Part shown: in pieces, positions 53,298 through 59,155 of the stretch | Numbering within the stretch: position 1 is the first letter of the stretch | Layout: each line of letters starts with the position of its first letter | Source of the DNA: Verrucomicrobiota bacterium | GTDB taxonomy: Bacteria > Verrucomicrobiota > Verrucomicrobiia > Opitutales > Opitutaceae | Assembly: GCA_028293565.1 (NCBI GenBank) | Contig: JAQGON010000095.1 | Span: 1-59,155, forward strand | Length of the DNA stretch: 59,155 bases | Reading direction: 5' to 3' | Notes under the pieces: model-generated | The model's input: the letters and a program-made list of their open reading frames with translations, nothing else | Databases searched by the model: none | What the model was told of the DNA's origin: nothing | Program-made: the position numbers and the translations under genes

Positions 53298-54581
53298 TCA
53301 GTGGATCCGGGCGTAATCGCGCGGGAAAAGCATCTTGATGCCGACGACGACGACGACGGCGCCCACGACGTAGGCGACGGCCGTGGCCGTGAACAGCGAT
53401 TCGATGCCGACGGTCTGCTTCCACATTCCGCCGAGCAGCGGGGCGAAGCCGGCGACCAGTGCGCTGCAGAAATTGAGCACCCCAACGGCGGAGGCGCGGG
53501 TGTCCGCCGGGACAATTTCGAAAGCCGCGGGAAAAATATTTCCCATGAGCAAGCCGCTGAAGAGGCCGAATCCCGCCGCGGCGAAGCGGGTGGCAACGAG
53601 CGTTTCGCTCGAGCCGATCGCCTGCAGGCACGGAGCGCAGAGCAGCAGGCTGGCCGCGATGAGCCAGAGCCGTGACGCCTTCGTACGCAGATAGAGCCAG
53701 TCGGCGAGCGCGCCCCCCGCCAGCATGCCGACGAGCGTGGCACCCTGTAGAAAGGCGGTGGCGGTGAACGCCGCGTCGCTGAGACCCAGGCCGAACTTGC
53801 CATGGAGAAACGTCGGCAGCCAGCTGTAGAGCAACCAGAGTCCGACGCAGAAGATGGGAAATGCCACGCAGAGCACCCGGTAGGTGGGGACTTTCAACAG
53901 CGGCCAAAGCGCCAGGCTGGCGCCGGACGCCTTGGTTTCAATCTGCCGGCCTTCGTCGAACCCGCGGAGAAAGAGGCAATACGGAACCGCGTAGAGCAGG
54001 CCGACGATTCCGAGGACAATGAACGCCCCGCGCCACTGGCCCCGCTGCGCCATCCACCCGCCGAACCACGCGCCTCCGACCGTGCCGACGATCTGGGCGG
54101 TCGTGAGCACCGCGATGGCGCGCGACCGCTTTTCCGGCGCGTGCGCGTTGGCGGTGAGCGCGATCGCGGCGGGCATGTAAAGGCATTCGGACACGCCCAT
54201 CGCGGCGCGCAGCGCAAGCACCATGAAGGCTGAGTTCGCGAACCCGGTGCCGATGGTGACCAGGCTCCAGACCGCCAGGCTGCAGACCACCAGCATCCGC
54301 TTGGAGAAGCGGTCGGCGATTTGCCCTGCAAGCGGGCACCCGAAGCCATAAACCCAGAGGAAGACCGAGCCGGTCAGGCCGAGTTGCGTATCGGTGAGGT
54401 TGAGATCGGACTTCAGTGCCGGGAACATCGCGAACACCGCCTGGCGATCGCTGTAATTCAGAAAGTACGCGCCCCACATGAACGCCACGAGCCATGCGCT
54501 GGAACGGGCGACGCCGGGAGATCGGGTGGGTGGATGGGCGTCCAAGGGGGTGGATTTCGAGGTGCTCGGCGGAGACGGCAA
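53298..54581 (-). CDS. MFS permease (organic anion / sugar-acid type)
   Basis: A 427-residue protein of 12 membrane segments with LNYSDRQAVFA in TM1, FLWVYGFGCPLAG in TM2 and the loop GQIADRFSKRM. It is related to the permeases at 162 and 27361. It is encoded between the Gfo/Idh oxidoreductase (30 bp upstream) and the M81 gene (5 bp downstream) and most likely imports the pathway's substrate. The N-terminal 25 residues are proline- and serine-rich and presumably cytoplasmic. Confidence 0.87.
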   Translation of the reverse strand: MPSPPSTSKSTPLDAHPPTRSPGVARSSAWLVAFMWGAYFLNYSDRQAVFAMFPALKSDLNLTDTQLGLTGSVFLWVYGFGCPLAGQIADRFSKRMLVVCSLAVWSLVTIGTGFANSAFMVLALRAAMGVSECLYMPAAIALTANAHAPEKRSRAIAVLTTAQIVGTVGGAWFGGWMAQRGQWRGAFIVLGIVGLLYAVPYCLFLRGFDEGRQIETKASGASLALWPLLKVPTYRVLCVAFPIFCVGLWLLYSWLPTFLHGKFGLGLSDAAFTATAFLQGATLVGMLAGGALADWLYLRTKASRLWLIAASLLLCAPCLQAIGSSETLVATRFAAAGFGLFSGLLMGNIFPAAFEIVPADTRASAVGVLNFCSALVAGFAPLLGGMWKQTVGIESLFTATAVAYVVGAVVVVVGIKMLFPRDYARIH

Positions 54582-54611
54582 ATCGTGGACGCGGCACGGG
54601 TCCGCGCTCGT

Positions 54612-55769
54612 TCAGCGCGCCGGGAATTTCACCCACCGCGCGCCGCGCCGGGAGGATTTCACGACGGTATCGATGAAAACCATGCCTTCGATCCCATCCT
54701 CGATCGTGGGGAAGTCCAGGTCCTCCGGCTGTTTTTCGCCGCGCACTTCTGCGGCAATCGCGCGGAAAACCTCGCGGTAAATATTGGCAAACGCCTCGAG
54801 GTAGCCTTCGGGATGCCCCGGTGGAACCCGGCCGAAACGGGACGCGCGCGGGCTGAGGTAACCATTTCCCGCGCGCCAGATTTCGCGGGGCCGGTCCGGG
54901 TATTTCACCACCAGCTCGGTGGGAAATTCCTGGTGCCACTCGAGTGACGCCTTGTCGCCGTAGACCCGGAGGTTGAAGTTATTTTCGTCACCGACGCAGA
55001 TCTGCGACGCCATCAGCACGCCCTTGGCGCCGCCAATGAACCGGAGGAGGACGTTGCCGTCGTCGTCCAGTTTGCGGCCCGGCACGAAGCTCGTGAGGTC
55101 GGCGCAAAGTTCCTTGATGCGGAGTCCGCTGACATAGCGCGCAAGATTCTCCGCGTGGGTGCCGATGTCTCCCATGCACCCGGCCGCTCCGCTGCGCTTC
55201 GGGTCGGTCCGCCATGAAGCCTGCTTTTGGCCGCTGGCTTCCAGACGCGTCGAGAGCCAGCCTTGGGGATATTCCACGACCACCTTTCGGATGACGCCGA
55301 GGCGACCGTCGCGCACGAGGGCGCGGGCCTGTTTGATCATGGGAGTGCCCGTATAATTGTGCGTCAGGGCGAAAACCTTTCCGCTGCGGGCCACGATCCC
55401 CCGAAGCGTTCGCGCCTCGGCGAGATCGAACGTGACGGGTTTGTCGCAGACCACATTGAACCCGGCCTCGAGGAACAGCTTCGCCGGAGGGAAATGCTCG
55501 TGGTTGGGTGTGACAATCACGACAAAATCCAGGCGTTTCTCCCGCGGCATCGCCGCCTCCGCCCGGGCCATCGCCGCATAGTTTTCATATGTCCGGTCCG
55601 CAGGCAAAAAGAGGTCCAGGCCGGACTCGCGCGATCGCCGCGCGTCGCTCGAAAACGCGCCGGCGGCGAGCTCCGCCTGTCCGTCCATCTGGGCCGCGAT
55701 GCGATGAATGGCGCCGATGAAGGCGCCCCGTCCGCCGCCAATCATGCCGAAACGAAGTTTGCGATCCAT
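54612..55769 (-). CDS. Gfo/Idh/MocA family oxidoreductase
   Basis: A 385-residue protein. The N-terminal Rossmann fold has GMIGGGRGAFIG (about 8-19), and NHEHFPPAKLFLEAGFNVVCDKPV contains the family's (E/D)KP with the lysine. GAAGCMGDIGTHAENLARYV contains the catalytic Asp/His region. These enzymes oxidise sugars or cyclitols with NAD(P)+ in the cytoplasm, often 3-keto-sugar or inositol metabolism. It lies 28 bp after the XylA-like gene and 30 bp before the MFS gene in one operon. Confidence 0.9.
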   Translation of the reverse strand: MDRKLRFGMIGGGRGAFIGAIHRIAAQMDGQAELAAGAFSSDARRSRESGLDLFLPADRTYENYAAMARAEAAMPREKRLDFVVIVTPNHEHFPPAKLFLEAGFNVVCDKPVTFDLAEARTLRGIVARSGKVFALTHNYTGTPMIKQARALVRDGRLGVIRKVVVEYPQGWLSTRLEASGQKQASWRTDPKRSGAAGCMGDIGTHAENLARYVSGLRIKELCADLTSFVPGRKLDDDGNVLLRFIGGAKGVLMASQICVGDENNFNLRVYGDKASLEWHQEFPTELVVKYPDRPREIWRAGNGYLSPRASRFGRVPPGHPEGYLEAFANIYREVFRAIAAEVRGEKQPEDLDFPTIEDGIEGMVFIDTVVKSSRRGARWVKFPAR

Positions 55770-55797
55770 GGGTAGGGGGTGGGCTCGCGGCGTCGCG

Positions 55798-56841
55798 CTA
55801 TCTGGAACCGAGAAGGTGCTGGACCGTGTAAAGTTCCAATCCCTCGTAATCGCGCGCGGCCCGGAATTCCTCGACGCGTTTCCGGTCGTAGCTCCGGGCC
55901 TTGGCCACGAGATCGAGAAAGATCTGCCGGGTGTTTCTGAGGTGATCGGTCACCGGCGAGCCCTTTTGCGTCCGCATCGCCTTCACGTCGAGCCCGACGA
56001 ACTCCCCGTTCCGGCCATAGCCATTGTCCTCGAGGACGAGAACCTGGTTGAACGCGGCGCGCAGGTTCGTTGTCCCGAAATTTTTGTCCTGGTCGTACTT
56101 CAGTCCGTTCTGGTCGTTCAGGTGGACGCTGCCGAGTTTGTCATGCGCGAGCGCGAATGCCATCTCGTCACTCGGGTCGAGGTTGGCGAGGATCGCATGC
56201 GCGCTCTCGACGACGATTTTCACCCGCCGGTGGTCCTGAGACGCATAGGCGAGGGCCATCGCGTGGCCGGCCGTCGGCACGAAGGCGAGATCGGTGGGTT
56301 CGTTCGGCTTGGGCTCGATCCAGATCTCGATCTCCTTGTCGTAGGCGAGCATCTTGTTCAAAACCTCGAGCAGACGCCGGTAGGCGGTCACCACGTTCTT
56401 GGCTTCGCGGACATAGGTGCCTTCCCGCGCCAGCCACAGGACCACGGCTTTCGCTCCGACGGTGCGGGCGATGTCGATGGTTTGCAGGGTCCGGTCCAGG
56501 GCGTATTGGCGGTCCGCCGCGGAATTGGAGGTGTAGCCGCCGTCGATGGTTTCCGGCGCGAACCAGAGGCGGGGGGCGACGAATTCCGCCGCCAGGCCGT
56601 GGTTATTCAGGATGGCTCTCACGCCCGCCGCCTTGGCGAGCACCTGGGCGGGGGCAAGTTTTCCGATTTCAGGCACCACATCGTCGTCATGAAACTGGAC
56701 GCCCTCGAACCCCATGGGGCGATACAAGGCGTATTTTGCCTCATGGTCGTAAGGATGGCGGGTGCAGGGACCGAAAGGGTCGGCCCCTTCATTGATATTC
56801 CAGGGGCCGAAGGAGAACCGATAGTCGGGAGTTTTGGTCAT
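55798..56841 (-). CDS. Xylose isomerase-like TIM-barrel protein
   Basis: A 347-residue protein closely following class I xylose isomerases, which are usually about 390 residues. Present are H51 and D54 (QFHDDDVVP), E176 and K178 (WIEPKPNEP), E212 and H215 (VESAHA), D250 and D252 (YDQDKNFG), and D285 (LDVKAMR). The HID site of normal enzymes reads VHLNDQNG, so one metal-ligand aspartate (usually 245) is displaced by one position (N242/D243). A different aldose, or changed metal geometry, is possible. ATG 56841 is preferred over 56865. It is the first gene of a five-gene operon with regulatory element C directly upstream. Confidence 0.83.
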   Translation of the reverse strand: MTKTPDYRFSFGPWNINEGADPFGPCTRHPYDHEAKYALYRPMGFEGVQFHDDDVVPEIGKLAPAQVLAKAAGVRAILNNHGLAAEFVAPRLWFAPETIDGGYTSNSAADRQYALDRTLQTIDIARTVGAKAVVLWLAREGTYVREAKNVVTAYRRLLEVLNKMLAYDKEIEIWIEPKPNEPTDLAFVPTAGHAMALAYASQDHRRVKIVVESAHAILANLDPSDEMAFALAHDKLGSVHLNDQNGLKYDQDKNFGTTNLRAAFNQVLVLEDNGYGRNGEFVGLDVKAMRTQKGSPVTDHLRNTRQIFLDLVAKARSYDRKRVEEFRAARDYEGLELYTVQHLLGSR

Positions 56842-56867
56842 GAATGGGTCGGCGAACTGCCGCAATC

Positions 56868-56926
56868 ACTCTACCGAGGAAGCTCCGCCACCCGCTACGC
56901 CTATTCGCTCAAATACTGGCATTGTC
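56868..56926 (-). promoter_or_regulatory. Regulatory element C with -10-like box, upstream of the XylA-like operon
   Basis: The element at 56893-56926 reads, toward the gene, GACAATGCCAGTA, TTTGAGCGA, ATAGGCGTAGCG. Eighteen to nineteen bp further lies GTAGAGT, whose last six bases, TAGAGT (56868-56873), resemble a -10. The leader would be only about 20 bp. The overall arrangement equals copies A, B and D. Confidence 0.65.
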
Positions 56927-57092
56927 GTCTCATCCCTGCGCGTCCGGAGCTTTCGGCCCCGTTTGTCCGGCGGTATTCGATCCGGTCCCGCCGGGTAGCG
57001 GTTCACGGCGCGGAGGCGCACACTATCGTATCACGCGGATTTTTGCGCGACGGAGGAACGCGACCTTGTCGGCGGGGGCCCGGACGCCTTGG

Positions 57093-57986
57093 TCACCGGC
57101 GCTTGCGCTCGCGGTACGCGCTCGGGCTGATGCCAAACTCGCGACGGAAAAGTCGGTTGAAGAACGACAGCTGATTGAAGCCATGATCCAGGGCGATGTT
57201 GCCGATAAGGTCAGGGGTATCGAGCAGGGCGCGACAGACCGCCTGGAGCCGGACCTGGTTGAGAAAAGTCGAGAACGACTTGCCGGCGTGCCGCCGAAAC
57301 TGGCGGGCGAAGGTTGCCCGGCTCATGCTGGTGAGCCGGAGCAGCTCCGGCAGGCTCACTGAGCGGTGGTAGTGGGCGAGAATGAAACTGACCGCCTGCC
57401 GCACGGCCTCCTGGTGCTCGATCGTGCCCACCAGGGAGAAGGCGCGGGCCGACAGCGGCCGGACATCGCGGGCCGGCGCATTGGCCAGCCCGTCGAGAAT
57501 CTGCAGGAAAAGCGCCAGCCGGGCCAGGCCGACGAGGCTCGGCAACTCCTCGATGCGCCGGCGGGTGATCTCGGCGGTCCTGCCTTGGATGTGGAGGCCG
57601 CGGCGCGCGAACTCGGCCAGCGTGCGCAACGGCGCCGACTCGCCGAATTCCCAGATGCCGTGCTCCAGCGGAAAATCCCACTGGATGGCCACGCCGGCCG
57701 ACACGCTGCGCTGGTGCCAGTAGTGGGGCACGTTGGCGCCGATGAGCACGAGGTCGCCCGACTCGAATAATTCGATGTGATCCGCCACGAAACGCGTGCC
57801 GGCGCCGCGCTGGATCAGGGTCAGTTCCGTGGCGCGATGATAGTGCCAGTGGTCGCCCTGGCCCGGCATCGGCACCACCCGGTCGGGACCGTGAACGATT
57901 TCCACCCGGTTCACGCTCCGGTTCCACCGCAGCAGGCGCAGCGTGTTCGCCGTCCCGAACTGGATTTCTTCCCGCTGCGAGGGCAT
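57093..57986 (-). CDS. AraC-family transcriptional regulator with cupin domain
   Basis: A 297-residue protein. Residues 1-150 form a cupin sensor typical of sugar-responsive AraC proteins (GDHWHYHRATELTLIQRGAG, LFESGDLVLIGANVPHYW, VAIQWDFP). The C-terminus has two HTH motifs (LPELLRLTSMSRATFARQF, IALDHGFNQLSFFNRLFRREFGISPSAYR). ATG 57986 was chosen because the longer frame to 58178 is basic and runs through the promoter of the next gene. It lies between the XylA-like operon and the CoA transferase. Regulatory elements C and D lie on its two sides, which makes it the best candidate for binding all four elements. Confidence 0.87.
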   Translation of the reverse strand: MPSQREEIQFGTANTLRLLRWNRSVNRVEIVHGPDRVVPMPGQGDHWHYHRATELTLIQRGAGTRFVADHIELFESGDLVLIGANVPHYWHQRSVSAGVAIQWDFPLEHGIWEFGESAPLRTLAEFARRGLHIQGRTAEITRRRIEELPSLVGLARLALFLQILDGLANAPARDVRPLSARAFSLVGTIEHQEAVRQAVSFILAHYHRSVSLPELLRLTSMSRATFARQFRRHAGKSFSTFLNQVRLQAVCRALLDTPDLIGNIALDHGFNQLSFFNRLFRREFGISPSAYRERKRR

Positions 57987-58041
57987 TTCGTGTCGGGACG
58001 CTGCGCGCCGGGTCGCAAAAGGCAAGGAGGGACGGTGAGAC

Positions 58042-58099
58042 AACAGTGTCAGTGATTGAGCGCCGGAGCGTAGCGCCCGCCGGAATCTGTTGCGATGAT
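58042..58099 (+). promoter_or_regulatory. Regulatory element D with -10-like box, upstream of the CoA transferase
   Basis: The element at 58042-58075 on the plus strand reads GTGTCAGTG, ATTGAGCGC, AGCGTAGCG. It is the most divergent copy in the middle, but keeps CAGTG, TTGAG and GCGTAGCG at the same distances. GATGAT (58094-58099) follows at exactly 18 bp as a weak -10. The leader to ATG 58168 is about 62 bp. The element also lies 56 bp from the start of the divergent AraC gene. Confidence 0.6.
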
Positions 58100-58167
58100 G
58101 ACCGAACCGCCACATTCCCCGATCCTTTCCTGTAGCCATCCCGGAAATCCGCGGTTTTTTTGGCCTG

Positions 58168-59155
58168 ATGATGAACAAAGTTTACCCCGACGCCCGCGCC
58201 GCTGTGGCTGGCCTGCTCCACGACGACATGACGATCGCCGCCGGCGGTTTCGGCCTTTGCGGCATTCCGGAAAACCTGATTGCCGCCCTGCGCGACAGCG
58301 GCGCGCGAGGCCTGACCATCATCGGCAACAATGCGGGGGTCGACGGTTTCGGGATGGGAATGCTTTTGGCGACGCGTCAGGTCAGAAAGGTGTGCGCTTC
58401 CTACGTGGGCGAAAACAAGGAGTTCGAGCGCCAGGTGCTGGCGGGCGAACTCGAGCTTGAGCTCATTCCCCAGGGCACCCTGGCCGAAAGGCTGCGCGCG
58501 GGAGGCGCGGGCATTCCCGGCTTCTACACCCGCACCGCCTTCGGCACCCACCTCTCCGCCGGGAAGGAGACAAAGGTCTTTGGTGACAGGGAGTACGTGC
58601 TCGAAGCTGGCATCGTCGCCGAGCTTTCCCTCGTGAAGGCGTGGAAGGGCGACCGCTCCGGAAACCTCGTTTACCGCAAGACCGCGCGGAACTTCAATCC
58701 GATGATCGCGACCTGCGGCAAGGTCTGCATCGCCGAAGTCGAGGAACTGGTTGAAACCGGTGACCTCAACCCCGACGAAATTCATACCCCTGGCATTTAT
58801 GTGGACCGTATTCTCCGGGGGACCGGTTACGAGAAGCGGATCGAGTTTCGCACCGTCAGGGGCGCCTCGGCCTCGCGCAAGGAAACGCCGGTGCGGGAAA
58901 TGGTGGCGCAGCGGGCGGCAGGGGAACTGCGCGACGGCTACCATGTGAACCTTGGCATCGGGATTCCCACGCTGGTCGCGAATTTCATTCCGCCGGGAAT
59001 GAACGTGACGCTGCAGTCGGAGAACGGCCTCCTCGGCGTCGGCCCGTTTCCTGCGGAGGACGAGGTGGACCCTGACTTGATCAATGCCGGCAAGCAGACG
59101 ATCACGACCATCCCGGGCTCGGCTTTTTTCTCGAGCGCGGACTCGTTCGCAATGA
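58168..59155 (+). CDS. 3-oxoacid (succinyl-CoA:acetoacetate) CoA-transferase, alpha and beta fused; cut by window end
   Basis: The frame is open from ATG 58168 (or the next ATG 58171) to the last base, giving 329 residues. Residues 1-240 form the alpha part: [62 protein letters not shown] and FGTHL. The beta part starts near [35 protein letters not shown], and E285 (LQSENGLLG) is the catalytic glutamate that forms the CoA thioester. In most bacteria the two subunits are separate, so a fused form like the eukaryotic SCOT is notable. It transfers CoA between succinyl-CoA and a 3-oxo acid. Regulatory element D precedes it. Confidence 0.88.
   Translation, partial: MMNKVYPDARAAVAGLLHDDMTIAAGGFGLCGIPENLIAALRDSGARGLTIIGNNAGVDGFGMGMLLATRQVRKVCASYVGENKEFERQVLAGELELELIPQGTLAERLRAGGAGIPGFYTRTAFGTHLSAGKETKVFGDREYVLEAGIVAELSLVKAWKGDRSGNLVYRKTARNFNPMIATCGKVCIAEVEELVETGDLNPDEIHTPGIYVDRILRGTGYEKRIEFRTVRGASASRKETPVREMVAQRAAGELRDGYHVNLGIGIPTLVANFIPPGMNVTLQSENGLLGVGPFPAEDEVDPDLINAGKQTITTIPGSAFFSSADSFAM

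Noticed and set aside
1-59155. tRNA, rRNA, CRISPR, integrase or insertion sequence
   Set aside because: No cloverleaf with CCA end, rRNA block, regular spacer array, transposase or recombinase motif was recognised on either strand.

Overview
This 59.2 kb GC-rich window looks like chromosomal DNA of a member of Verrucomicrobiota, most likely Opitutaceae. The pointers are a TonB-dependent receptor with a mature N-terminus of the Opitutus type (LSPFTVSE), secreted multi-domain glycoside hydrolases, a FadR-type GntR regulator and several AraC regulators each beside a catabolic operon, and a degenerate CGCGAAGGT-type tandem between genes. No rRNA, tRNA, CRISPR, transposase or phage gene was seen. 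The window carries about 42 genes, two of them cut by its ends. Organism and functions are inferred from motifs; no database search was possible.

Layout. (1) 0-9.4 kb: the end of an unidentified gene, an MFS permease, a ferritin-like di-iron protein and a phytanoyl-CoA dioxygenase-like enzyme divergent from an AraC regulator, a Tat-signal PLP enzyme, an HpcH/HpaI aldolase, an unknown pair and a second AraC protein. (2) 9.4-19.5 kb: an eight-gene, mostly overlapping minus-strand operon: aldolase, DapA-like lyase, class V aminotransferase, HyuA, HyuB, a monomeric sarcosine oxidase-like flavoenzyme, an Asp/Glu/hydantoin racemase and a P450. It is divergent from a GntR/FCD regulator. It reads as a pathway for a hydantoin-like or other N-substituted cyclic amide. 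(3) 20.8-32.3 kb: a plus-strand run of TonB receptor, two secreted beta-propeller proteins, NagA-like amidohydrolase, MFS, NHL propeller, TIM-barrel protein and SDR. (4) 32.4-36.3 kb: a CBM9-like protein, a sugar-porter MFS flanked by two large imperfect palindromes, and an N-acylglucosamine 2-epimerase family protein. (5) 36.3-59.2 kb: glycan degradation in three minus-strand operons (DegT aminotransferase-GH127-clan GH-A-SGNH; GH2-clan GH-A; XylA-like-Gfo/Idh-MFS-M81-enolase superfamily), then an AraC regulator and a fused alpha/beta 3-oxoacid-CoA transferase cut by the window end.

Most notable result: one 34-bp element (core TTGAG, then GGCGTAGC) occurs four times, each upstream of one transcription unit of region 5 and in the sense of its gene. 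Three copies have a -10-like hexamer exactly 18 bp downstream, and the fourth has one at 18-19 bp. None has a good -35. This is the architecture of activator-dependent promoters and predicts a single regulon that includes the glycosidases, the sugar pathway and the CoA transferase. The AraC protein encoded between copies C and D is the natural candidate regulator.
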